DNA from: a virus
Strand: one strand, 5' to 3'
IMG/VR virus record: IMGVR_UViG_3300042691_023371
Span: 1 to 37,651 of that record
DNA length: 37,651 bases
The translations under genes and the position numbers were made by a program. The notes under the pieces are model-generated. The model worked only from the letters and a program-made list of their open reading frames with translations, had not been told where the DNA came from and searched no databases. Shown in pieces: positions 32,895 to 37,651 of this stretch; within the stretch, counting starts at the first letter, position 1; each line of letters opens with the position of its first letter.

Positions 32895-32994
32895 TCTTGG
32901 TCGCCATGTTTTCGTAGGCTGCGTTGAACTTGTCTGTGATGTTGGCGGGCTTCTTGGGGGCCGCCTTCTTGCTCTTCTTCTTGGCACTAGCCAT
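32881..32994 (-). CDS. Lys/Ala-rich 37-residue peptide with near-consensus ribosome binding site
   Basis: ATG at 32994 is preceded by AAGGGAGGTGA seven bases upstream, the best Shine-Dalgarno in the window, so this very short frame is likely translated at a high level. The peptide begins MASAKKKSKKAAPKKPANIT and then becomes acidic/aromatic (DKFNAAYENMATKNGPC). The first 16 residues look like a histone-tail or nucleic-acid-neutralising sequence. It is the first gene after the ATAAATAGGG motif at 33048 and a short GC hairpin, and its end overlaps the next start by 14 bp. Possible roles: DNA-condensing virion peptide, or a translated leader that couples to the downstream membrane-protein gene. 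Confidence 0.65.
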   Translation of the reverse strand: MASAKKKSKKAAPKKPANITDKFNAAYENMATKNGPC

Positions 32995-33012
32995 AGACAA
33001 ATCACCTCCCTT
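32984..33012 (-). promoter_or_regulatory. Near-perfect Shine-Dalgarno for the 37-residue peptide
   Basis: The minus strand reads AAGGGAGGTGA (about 33002-33012) followed by TTTGTCT and ATG. Eight or more consecutive bases can pair with the 3' end of 16S rRNA. No other gene in the window except terL has a comparable site, which decides the start and argues for high expression. Confidence 0.7.
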
Positions 33013-33023
33013 CACTCGGATGC

Positions 33024-33060
33024 GCCGGGGGGCCGGCTAGGTTTCGCCCTATTTATGGGC
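33024..33060 (-). promoter_or_regulatory. ATAAATAGG element, copy 1, plus leader hairpin
   Basis: Positions 33048-33060 read GCCCATAAATAGG on the minus strand, identical to the copy at 4716 and one base from the copy at 12845. It begins right after the stop of the nuclease-like gene. Downstream, 33024-33037 forms a small hairpin (GCCGG, four-base loop, CCGGC), followed by the strong ribosome binding site. The arrangement promoter-like motif, hairpin, strong Shine-Dalgarno suggests the start of a highly expressed late unit covering the ART-like, scaffold and capsid genes. Confidence 0.55.
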
Positions 33061-33061
33061 G

Positions 33062-33535
33062 TCAAAACTTCGAGAACGGCAGCGTGTCTACCGGCCGGAG
33101 GTCAGACTGCGGGATATAGAACTGCGGCCCGCGGTTGCTCAAGTCCTGCCAGTACCGTTCCTGTTTCCCCTCGCGACCGTAGAGCCAGCCGCGGATTTTC
33201 CCCACCCCATTGCTCACACAGACCAGGACATAGGGCTTGTTGTCCTCGTCACTCTTGGTCAAGACGAGATGCCCGGTGTCATAGGTGGTCGCTCGAACCT
33301 GGAGCGAACCAACATCGTCGCCGCGAAACTCCCCCGCACCGCACCAGAACACATCACGGTGCTTGGCGACACAGCACTCCCCAACTGCCCCGATGATATC
33401 GAGCAACTCGGAGTCGGCGGTTCGCGCCCCGTAGTATTGCTGCCGCCCCTTGGCTCGGGCGTCAGCCCGCCGAAGCGATCCAGCAATCAGAGCGTGGAGA
33501 TACTCACTGTTCGTCAGTTCGACAACCACCGTCAC
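33062..33535 (-). CDS. Putative PD-(D/E)XK-like nuclease (157 aa)
   Basis: The most likely start is GTG 33535, nine bases after AGGAGG; GTG at 33544 abuts that site and is too close. After a helical N-terminus (YLHALIAGSLRRADARAKGR) the protein has IIGAVGECCVAKHRDVFW (G-E at 52-53), then FRGDDVGSLQVRATTYDTGHL (D73/D74, Q79-V-R81), the order helix-GE, D-x(4-6)-[EQ]-x-[KR] seen in PD-(D/E)XK-fold proteins of phages. The third residue is Q-V-R instead of E-x-K, so catalysis is uncertain. Beta strands follow (KPYVLVCVSNGVGKIRGWLY). It could be a DNA nuclease or a resolvase-like or Cas4-like fold; I do not recognise a named family. It overlaps the upstream gene by about 30 bp. Confidence 0.65.
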   Translation of the reverse strand: MTVVVELTNSEYLHALIAGSLRRADARAKGRQQYYGARTADSELLDIIGAVGECCVAKHRDVFWCGAGEFRGDDVGSLQVRATTYDTGHLVLTKSDEDNKPYVLVCVSNGVGKIRGWLYGREGKQERYWQDLSNRGPQFYIPQSDLRPVDTLPFSKF

Positions 33536-33797
33536 AGCAACCACCCTCCTGGCGATCAGCGATTCCCTTCAACGCCCCAACGATTTCGTCTCGCACCTCA
33601 ACATTGTCCAGGGCTTCGACTGCCCCGCAGAGTTGGCTGGCGAATGACTTCCGTTCCTCGTTCCAGAGTTTCTCCCTGGCGACTTGGCTACGGAGACGGG
33701 TGATTTCATCGAGAGCATCCCCAGCAATCTTCGCGAATGCCGGTTCGCCACAGTGATGCTTCATCATTTCCAGGGAATCACGAACGTCCTGGGTCAT
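33504..33797 (-). CDS. Small coiled-coil protein with a Cys-rich C-terminus (97 aa)
   Basis: The preferred start is ATG 33797 (MTQDVRDSLEMMKHHCGEPA), with TGAGG eight bases upstream that is also the stop of the preceding membrane-protein gene; this indicates translational coupling. An in-frame start ten codons earlier overlaps that gene. The body is a charged helix (DALDEITRLRSQVAREKLWN; ALDNVEVRDEIVGALKGIAD), and the end is GGCCDGGCRTDEQ, a possible metal or redox Cys cluster. No family is recognised. It is encoded with small early-in-block genes upstream of the head module. Confidence 0.65.
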   Translation of the reverse strand: MTQDVRDSLEMMKHHCGEPAFAKIAGDALDEITRLRSQVAREKLWNEERKSFASQLCGAVEALDNVEVRDEIVGALKGIADRQEGGCCDGGCRTDEQ

Positions 33798-33804
33798 GGA
33801 TACC

Positions 33805-34179
33805 TCAATACCGGGTGGAAAGAACAAATAGCCAAGTAACCAGGAAGGTAAACAGCCCGGCGGCCGTCCAAACCGCCTCGACTATCGCTTCTGGATCGCT
33901 CTCCATGCGGAATAGCGTAACGAACACCGCAAAACCCCGCAGATGGAATGTTATGGCGGGGGCTTCCAGGGAATATGTCGCGATTACTGACATTACAGCG
34001 TAATAAGCCGAGATAATCAGGGTAACTTCGACAGTTCTGCCGAACTTCGTTGCATATTTGAACGCCGGCGGGAGAAAAAATGGGGATATGCGTCGATTGA
34101 CCCCGATCGGGAAGTGCAATAAGACGCAATAACAGGCGTGTAACCGACGGGTAAGAGAGGGGTAACCGCCTTCTGACAA
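33805..34179 (-). CDS. Small multi-span membrane protein (up to 124 aa), start uncertain
   Basis: The frame is open from a TTG at 34179 to TGA at 33805-33807. It contains three hydrophobic segments: EVTLIISAYYAVMSVIATYS, ITFHLRGFAVFVTLF and AVWTAAGLFTFLVTWLFVLS. The last, followed by a short STRY tail, is the clearest membrane span. The upstream part (LHFPIGVNRRISPFFLPPAF) is basic/aromatic and could be cytoplasmic. No Shine-Dalgarno precedes the TTG; an internal ATG at 33993 would give a 62-residue product but would split the first span. The stop overlaps the ribosome binding site of the next gene, which supports the frame. Size and topology resemble holins, but no endolysin is adjacent. Confidence 0.5.
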   Translation of the reverse strand: MSEGGYPSLTRRLHACYCVLLHFPIGVNRRISPFFLPPAFKYATKFGRTVEVTLIISAYYAVMSVIATYSLEAPAITFHLRGFAVFVTLFRMESDPEAIVEAVWTAAGLFTFLVTWLFVLSTRY

Positions 34180-34332
34180 TGGACACTGGGCAAATATTGT
34201 CCAGAGGGGGCAGTTTTCACTGAGCCACTACCCAGATTTCCCCCGTTCGTATTGGAAAGGCGACGAGAAACGTCGAATCTCGGATACGAAGTGGGAAAAT
34301 CCCACCGTTCGCGATTCGCGAACCGCGGACAT
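34180..34332. other. Untranslated block with nested stem-loops upstream of the leftward operon
   Basis: Start of a non-coding stretch of about 770 bp. It holds, in order, CGACG-agaaa-CGTCG (34261-34275), GTGGGA-aaa-TCCCAC (34291-34305) and the perfect odd palindrome GTTCGCGA-t-TCGCGAAC (34307-34323). The first is nested within TTCGTAT (34246-34252) and ATACGAA (34284-34290). The base composition is less GC-rich than the rest. Any promoter for the leftward block must lie in 34180-34945; I cannot point to a convincing -10/-35 pair. Clustered stem-loops beside short repeats are common at replication origins, a possibility only. Confidence 0.5.
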
Positions 34333-34374
34333 CAGCACCAGCAGCACCAGCAGCACCAGCAGCACCAGCAGCAC
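34333..34374. repeat. 9-nt tandem repeat (CAGCACCAG) x 4.7
   Basis: Four full and one partial perfect copies of CAGCACCAG in phase. It follows directly after the stem-loop cluster and precedes the GC-rich array. In translation it would read Gln-His-Gln repeats (plus) or Leu-Val-Leu / Ala-Gly-Ala (minus), but the surrounding frames lack ribosome binding sites and sensible context, so I treat it as a DNA repeat (iteron-like or a replication-slippage product). Confidence 0.75.
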
Positions 34375-34661
34375 GCCCCATTTGGAAAACGGGGAAAATA
34401 TCGGGAGCGGGACGTAACAAGTCATGGGCTGGGCCGGGGGGGCCGCGGGGCCGCGACGCAACCCCTTTGCTGCCAACGACTTACGGCAACCCCGGCGGAA
34501 CGCTGACGGCTCCGGCCCCCGTTTCCCGCGGCCGATCGAGTGCCGTTGCCCGGTTCCTGGTCGCCTTCCCCCCGTGCGCGCCGCGGCCCCGCGCGCCCGC
34601 TGCGCGCGCCCCGCCTGGCCTTCGGCCAGCGGTGCGCGCGCCCGCGTAAACCCCCTCGGCG
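34375..34661. other. Non-coding GC-rich spacer with imperfect hairpins
   Basis: No gene can be supported: frames are open only because stop codons are rare in such GC-rich DNA. It contains an inverted repeat centred on CTGGCC-ttc-GGCCAG (34615-34629), extended outward by GCGCGC arms (about 34600-34641), giving a very stable stem. The remainder shows nothing I can interpret. Confidence 0.5.
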
Positions 34662-34932
34662 GCCCCGGCCCCGGCCCCCGGCCGTCGCCCTGGCCGTCGC
34701 CCTGGCCGGCGGCCCCGGCCCCGGCCCTGGCCGTCGCCCTGGCCGTCGCCCTGGCCGGCGGCCCCGGCCCCGGCCCCGGCCGTCGCCCTGGCCGTCGCCC
34801 TGGCCGGCGGCCCCGGCCCCGGCACCGGCCGTCGCCCTGGCCGTCGCCCTGGCCGTCGCCCTGGCCGGCGGCCCCGGCGGCCCGCCCTGGCCGTCGCCCT
34901 GGCCGGCGGCCCCGGCCCCGGCCCCGGCCCCT
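34662..34932. repeat. Higher-order GC-rich tandem array (49-bp units built from 12-bp and 25-bp blocks)
   Basis: The array is made of a 12-bp block GGCCGTCGCCCT and a 25-bp block GGCCGGCGG followed by CCCCGG-type filler. Pairs of the 12-bp block plus one 25-bp block form a 49-bp unit beginning at 34680, 34729 and 34778. A fourth copy (34827) has three 12-bp blocks and a variant long block, and a last partial copy runs 34889-34932. Because 49 is not a multiple of three, the reading frame rotates from unit to unit, so the long open frames across it are not proteins. Confidence 0.85.
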
Positions 34933-34939
34933 GGAAACG

Positions 34940-34971
34940 AGAAAAGCCCCCCCGGCCGGAGCCGGGGGGGC
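34940..34971 (-). terminator. Intrinsic terminator of the 165-residue gene
   Basis: A perfect 11-bp stem GCCCCCCCGGC / GCCGGGGGGGC with a four-base loop lies at 34946-34971. On the minus strand it is followed by TTTTC (complement of 34941-34945), the standard layout of a rho-independent terminator. It stands about 35 bp after the stop of the coiled-coil gene at 35007 and would insulate that gene from the late block. Confidence 0.85.
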
Positions 34972-35006
34972 GATCGTCTCGCGTCGGGTTGTCGATCGTC
35001 CCCGGT

Positions 35007-35504
35007 TCAACCGGCGGCGGTCGGCTCGGCCAGATGGTCGGCGGCCCATGTAGCCGCGGCGGCCAGAACGGCGGGGTTCTCGACCCGCCATTGCTGGACG
35101 TAGGCGAAGTCGCCGATCGTGGCGTCAAGGCCGCTCGTCGGCCGTTTGCCCCCTCGGCCGTCCGACACGAACCGCCGCTCATAGTCCTCCCTGACGTATC
35201 GGCGGCCGTCGCTGCCGACCTTCACGGCATAGTCGAACCGCCGGCCGTTCGGGAGGATGGCGCACGCCTTGGCGACGATTCCCGCCTTCCGATCGCCTTC
35301 ACTCAGTTCGGTGATGGGATGGAATCCGGGCGTCTTTCCCGTGGTGGCCTTGGCGGCGGCGTCGCGTTCGGCCTTGGCCTTGTCGGCGTCGGCGCGGGCG
35401 GCGTCGCGTTCGGCGACAAGGGCGTCGCGTTCGGCTCGGAGCCGCTGCAACTCGGCGGCGGCGTCCAGGGGAAGGGCGGGGGCGGTGGTTGCTTTCGGGG
35501 GCAT
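35007..35504 (-). CDS. Coiled-coil phage protein of unknown function (165 aa)
   Basis: ATG at 35504 with GGAGA eight bases upstream. The N-terminal part (about residues 14-50) is an Ala/Arg/Glu heptad coiled-coil (AAELQRLRAERDALVAERDA; ARADADKAKAERDAAAKATT). The C-terminal domain (FHPITELSEGDRKAGIVAKA; NGRRFDYAVKVGSDGRRYVR; EDYERRFVSDGRGGKRPTSG) is a small mixed fold that ends with a helix rich in Ala/Trp. No family is known to me. It is a single-gene unit: its own upstream control element (35575-35590 on this strand) and its own terminator. Position in the divergent control region suggests an early or regulatory role; coiled-coil would allow dimerisation. DNA binding is not evident. Confidence 0.75.
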   Translation of the reverse strand: MPPKATTAPALPLDAAAELQRLRAERDALVAERDAARADADKAKAERDAAAKATTGKTPGFHPITELSEGDRKAGIVAKACAILPNGRRFDYAVKVGSDGRRYVREDYERRFVSDGRGGKRPTSGLDATIGDFAYVQQWRVENPAVLAAAATWAADHLAEPTAAG

Positions 35505-35574
35505 CGTCAGTTCTCCATCCGGGGGTTGGTTGTTAGAGCGTCGCCGGCCCGGCCCGGCACCGCTCTACCCCCTA

Positions 35575-35590
35575 TCTCTACACACCCCCC
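35575..35590 (-). repeat. Left arm of 16-bp inverted repeat (control element, leftward)
   Basis: Reads GGGGGGTGTGTAGAGA on the minus strand, 71 bp upstream of the ATG of the 165-residue gene. Identical to the arm at 35774-35789 on the plus strand. Shared orientation relative to both genes suggests a common promoter core or operator. Confidence 0.75.
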
Positions 35591-35773
35591 CACGATTTCC
35601 CGGCGGCGGCTGCCGCGATTTCCTGGCGGCGGTTGCTTTGTAACGCGGCCGGCGGCCGGCGGTTGCTTCCCTGCTAGGTGCTACTAGCACGGTGCCGGTG
35701 CCGGCGGCTTTCGGCTTCCCGGCGGGATGCCAGTAGTAACCGGCGTTTTGACTGTGTTTTGTCTGTGTTACTA

Positions 35774-35789
35774 GGGGGGTGTGTAGAGA
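35774..35789 (+). repeat. Right arm of 16-bp inverted repeat (control element, rightward)
   Basis: Reads GGGGGGTGTGTAGAGA on the plus strand, 57 bp upstream of the clamp-like gene. Preceded by the CTGTGTT direct repeats. A degenerate third copy, GGGGTGTGGAGAG, lies at 37139-37151. Confidence 0.75.
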
Positions 35790-35846
35790 CATTCCCCCGG
35801 TGGGTCGATCGGTTTCGCCCCGCCATTCCCCCTGGAGTCTCTTGCA

Positions 35847-36473
35847 ATGATTCGTCTTCCCAAGTTCATTCGGTCGATCGTCGGGTGTGCTGACGCAACG
35901 TCCTCCCGCTACGCCCTTGGTGGCGTCAACGTCGAGGTCGCTGACGGTGTGGTCAACCTCACGGCAACTGACGGTCGCATCCTGGTCAATGTGTCCTACG
36001 GCTCTGAGTCATCGCAGCCGGTCAACACGATCGTCAACGGCAAGGCTCTTGCCAAGGCGTTCGGTGCGGTGTGCAAGGCGAAGTGCGACGAGCGGATGGA
36101 GATGTCGCTGGTCAATGCCACCCCGGTGGCGATGGTCTACGGAAAGAAGTCGCCGGTGCCGATGGTCGCCGATGTGGTCGAGGGTCGCTTCCCCCGGTGG
36201 CGCGATGTCTTCCCCGATATGACGCCCAAGTTCGCCATCCGGCTCGACTGCGAGTTGCTGGCGAATCTGTGCAAGGTGTTTGTCGAGGCCGGAGCGTCGC
36301 GTGCCACGTTTCACTTCACCGATGAACACTCCGCGGTGCGGATCGACGCCAAGGCACCAACGGGCGAAGTGATTCGGGCCGTCGCGATGCCGGTGGCAAC
36401 GGAGAACGGCGGTTCGATGCCGGCTCCGCTCGGTGGTTTCCAGGTCGATGCGTCGGTGGCGGCGGCCGGTTGA
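35847..36473 (+). CDS. DnaN-like sliding clamp, two-domain size (208 aa)
   Basis: ATG at 35847 with CTGGAG upstream. The sequence lines up with the middle and end of bacterial DNA polymerase III beta clamps: RYALGGVNVEVADGVVNLTA-TDG (21-43; compare RYxLNGxxxE...ATDGHRLA), VNGKALAKAF (63-72), VVEGRFPRWRDVFP (110-123; compare VDGRFPDYRRVLP), AIRLDCELLANLCKVF (130-145) and a final VIRAVAMPVA (175-184; compare the YVVMPMR end). Bacterial DnaN is about 370 residues with three domains; this has room for two, the size of T4 gp45 (228), which forms a trimer. It would encircle DNA and tether the polymerase. First gene of the rightward unit. The clamp call is by motif order and is fairly strong; oligomeric state is inferred. 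Confidence 0.75.
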   Translation: MIRLPKFIRSIVGCADATSSRYALGGVNVEVADGVVNLTATDGRILVNVSYGSESSQPVNTIVNGKALAKAFGAVCKAKCDERMEMSLVNATPVAMVYGKKSPVPMVADVVEGRFPRWRDVFPDMTPKFAIRLDCELLANLCKVFVEAGASRATFHFTDEHSAVRIDAKAPTGEVIRAVAMPVATENGGSMPAPLGGFQVDASVAAAG

Positions 36474-36481
36474 TTCCAGGG

Positions 36482-36526
36482 GGCGACGCTCCCCGGTCGG
36501 CAACTTCGCCGGCCGGGGGCGTCGCC
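36482..36526 (+). terminator. Strong hairpin between clamp gene and next gene
   Basis: A stem of about 19 bp (GGCGACGC... / ...GCGTCGCC) with one bulged T, one G-U pair and an AACTTC loop begins 9 bp after the clamp stop and is followed by GTCTTTC. It is a partial terminator or attenuator, or a 3'-end stabiliser; the poor U tract argues against complete termination. The next gene starts 26 bp later. Confidence 0.6.
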
Positions 36527-36551
36527 GTCTTTCACCAAAGGGGTTTCTGTC

Positions 36552-37139
36552 ATGGGCGAGTATGCAAAGTTCGGTGGTCGCGAGGTCAAGATCGGAACGT
36601 GCGAGGATATGTGGTATCTGCGCTACGATCAGCGTTCCAAGGTGTCGCCGCTGCCCGGCAACGTCGATCCGGTTCGCGATGCGGCGGCTCTCCGTTTCCG
36701 TTTCCCGTGGCCCGACGAGGATGCCAAGAATCCCGGCGACTTCGAGGACTATGGCCGGGGTATCGGCGTCACGGTTGATTTCCCGTGGATGCGGGAGTCG
36801 ATCGACCACTACACCGTGCAGTTCATCAACACGGAGTACGGGCTGAACGTGTGTCTGCCCTGCCCCGAGGGTGCCAAGGCGATGGACGGGGTGAAGATTC
36901 ACCGGAACGGCTACCGGGGAAACGTGGTCATCCGGCAGCAAAGACTCCATGAGGGGCGGCTTGTCATCGTCTGTGAGTGTGGTTCGTGCGGCGCGGCGTT
37001 TCGTCTTCCCGATTGGGAGTCTGCGATGCCCGTGTTCATGGCAATCAACGCCAAGGCAGAGTTTCGGTGCGAGGTAGACGATGCGGGGTTCTACCGACAG
37101 ATCGCCAAGCGTATCGCCGACGGGTACGGGGTGGCGTAG
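36552..37139 (+). CDS. Cys-containing protein of unknown function (195 aa)
   Basis: ATG at 36552 with AAAGGGG eleven bases upstream. The N-terminal half is aromatic and acidic (GTCEDMWYLRYDQRSKVSPL; PGDFEDYGRGIGVTVDFPWM). The C-terminal half has CLPC (101-104) and CECGSCGAAF (141-150), two Cys pairs that could form a zinc site, then a helical end (DAGFYRQIAKRIADGYGVA). No family is recognised. It lies between the clamp-like gene and the conserved 137-residue gene. The leader AAAGGGGTTTCTGTCATG is almost identical to that of the next gene. A nucleic-acid-associated role is possible given the zinc-like site and neighbours. Confidence 0.7.
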   Translation: MGEYAKFGGREVKIGTCEDMWYLRYDQRSKVSPLPGNVDPVRDAAALRFRFPWPDEDAKNPGDFEDYGRGIGVTVDFPWMRESIDHYTVQFINTEYGLNVCLPCPEGAKAMDGVKIHRNGYRGNVVIRQQRLHEGRLVIVCECGSCGAAFRLPDWESAMPVFMAINAKAEFRCEVDDAGFYRQIAKRIADGYGVA

Positions 37140-37151
37140 GGGTGTGGAGAG
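37139..37151 (+). promoter_or_regulatory. Third, degenerate copy of the GGGGTGTGtAGAG control element
   Basis: Reads GGGGTGTGGAGAG, 12 of 13 bases matching the two arms at 35577-35589 and 35776-35788, and in the same orientation relative to the downstream gene. It overlaps the stop codon of the 195-residue gene and lies 76 bp before the ATG of the 137-residue gene, a spacing similar to the other two copies (57 and 71 bp). Confidence 0.5.
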
Positions 37152-37227
37152 TTGATTTTCCGGGGTGGTGGCGGTGGTCGGCACGGTGCCGGCCCCGCCC
37201 TACCCCCTAGCACAAAGGGTTTCTGTC

Positions 37228-37641
37228 ATGGATTCAAAGATTGCTGCGAAGTGGGTTGCCGCGCTGCGGTCGGGTCATTACGTCCAGGCCAAGGGTACGC
37301 TCCGCGGCCCGGCGAACGAAGACCCCGGTGCCGTTGGGCATTGCTGTCTCGGTGTGCTGTGCGACTTGCACAAGGAGTTCATCGAGTCCCAGGTCGGTGT
37401 CGGCGGCGTTGTCGATTGGTTGCCTAACGCCCACAACGAGCCGGGAGTGACTCGCGTGTGTGCCTACCGGTGCGGGGCGTTCCAGGCCGAGGGGGTTTTG
37501 CCGGTGCCGGTGCGCGAGTGGGCCGGGCTGGGGTCGATCAACCCCAGTGCCGGGGGCAACTACCTCACCGAGTTGAACGATGGGTGCCAATCGTTCGACC
37601 AGATCGCTTCGTTCATCGAGGCGAACGTCGAGAGGCTCTGA
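37228..37641 (+). CDS. Conserved phage protein of CCLGVLCDL type (137 aa), function unknown
   Basis: The correct start is ATG 37228 (MDSKIAAKWVAALRSGHYVQ), eight bases after AAAGGG; an upstream GTG in frame at 37165 lacks a ribosome binding site. The pattern KWVAALRSGHYVQAKGTLRG, HCCLGVLCDLHKEF, VREWAGLGS, and the ending LTELNDGCQSFDQIASFIEANVERL is a widespread small-protein family of phages and some bacterial plasmids ('...WxxALRSGxYxQGxGxL...YCCLGVLCDL...LNDxGxSFxEIAxFIE'). Its role is not known. Cys residues of CCLGVLC and further Cys at about 74-78 could bind metal. Third gene of the rightward unit, with its own control-element-like motif upstream. Confidence 0.85.
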   Translation: MDSKIAAKWVAALRSGHYVQAKGTLRGPANEDPGAVGHCCLGVLCDLHKEFIESQVGVGGVVDWLPNAHNEPGVTRVCAYRCGAFQAEGVLPVPVREWAGLGSINPSAGGNYLTELNDGCQSFDQIASFIEANVERL

Positions 37642-37651
37642 GTCCCAAGGG

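Larger units (their letters stand above)
35505..35846. promoter_or_regulatory. Divergent control region between leftward and rightward genes
   Basis: 342 bp without a gene. It contains a 16-bp perfect inverted repeat (35575-35590 and 35774-35789) oriented so that each arm reads GGGGGGTGTGTAGAGA toward its downstream gene. Also present are two 17-bp near-identical direct repeats CGATTTCCYGGCGGCGG (35593-35609, 35616-35632), two copies of CGGCGGTTGCTT (35627-35638, 35657-35668), and a pair of CTGTGTT repeats 11 bp apart (35752-35758, 35763-35769). A TTGACT (35748-35753) and TACTAG (35769-35774) spaced by 15 bp could be a weak sigma-70-type promoter. This is the most promoter- and operator-like stretch of the window. 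Confidence 0.65.

Noticed and set aside
34252-34506. 84-codon plus-strand frame with Gln-His repeats
   Set aside because: The repeat is DNA-level (9-nt perfect units), the frame ends in unrelated GC-rich spacer and no convincing ribosome binding site precedes it.
34333-34932. Possible CRISPR array
   Set aside because: Repeats are directly tandem without unique spacers, and no cas genes are present.
34228-35103. Long open frames on both strands (187-287 codons) across the GC-rich array
   Set aside because: They result from lack of stop codons in nearly pure G+C repeats; the 49-bp period rotates the frame, and no start site or conserved domain supports them.
35748-35774. Firm sigma-70 promoter call (TTGACT / TACTAG)
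   Set aside because: The spacer is 15 bp and the -10 matches only three of six bases; kept only as a weak possibility within the control region.
36009-37184. 391-codon minus-strand frame under the rightward genes
   Set aside because: Antisense to the clamp-like and 195-residue genes; His/Arg/Asp-rich shadow composition.

Overview
This window is tailed-phage DNA, about 37.6 kb of a GC-rich genome with podovirus-like (T7-type tail) architecture. The evidence is a recognisable large terminase with Walker A/B and nuclease aspartates, a portal, a scaffold and major capsid pair, a tail-tube adaptor followed by a giant nozzle protein, and a long series of virion/ejection-type proteins. I see no integrase, repressor, rRNA, tRNA or bacterial flanking gene, so a viral contig is more likely than a prophage edge. 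The host cannot be read directly. The LamG-like modules with a V/IEKYL..KWL closing helix and the base composition would suit a Planctomycetota or Verrucomicrobiota host, but that is weak inference. The left edge cuts a gene, and the right edge ends just after a small plus-strand gene.

Layout. Transcription diverges from a control region at about 35505-35846. Rightward (+) lie three genes: a two-domain DnaN-like sliding clamp, a Cys-containing protein, and a conserved phage protein with a CCLGVLCDL signature. This is probably the start of an early/replication block that continues beyond the window. Leftward (-), one coiled-coil gene (35007-35504) ends at a strong intrinsic terminator. A 0.8 kb non-coding block follows (34180-34945) with a 49-bp GC-rich tandem array, a 9-nt repeat array and three adjacent short stem-loops. 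From 34179 down to base 1 every gene lies on the minus strand with tight, mostly ATGA/TGATG/TAATG-type junctions: small membrane and nuclease-like genes; a Lys-rich 37-residue peptide with a near-perfect ribosome binding site; two adjacent ADP-ribosyltransferase-like (ART-PolyVal type) proteins; scaffold; major capsid; a decoration-like protein; candidate small terminase; large terminase; a small SH3-like protein; portal; endonuclease VII; an unknown; tail-tube adaptor; nozzle; fibre; a run of helical or low-complexity virion-type proteins; a four-module LamG adhesin; and a very large polyvalent protein cut by the window edge.

How the parts may work together. Scaffold, capsid, portal and terminases build and fill the head, and endonuclease VII resolves branched DNA for packaging. 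The adaptor and nozzle form the short tail, and the fibre and LamG proteins contact the host. The polyvalent and ART-like proteins are candidates for cargo delivered with the DNA. A T4-late-promoter-like motif (GCCMATAAATAGG) occurs in three of the few real gaps of the long minus-strand block. The same phage encodes a clamp of about 208 residues, the size of T4 gp45, which in T4 activates late promoters. That link is a hypothesis.

Most long plus-strand frames across 1-33800 are antisense shadows, and the long frames across 34228-35100 are artefacts of the repeat array.
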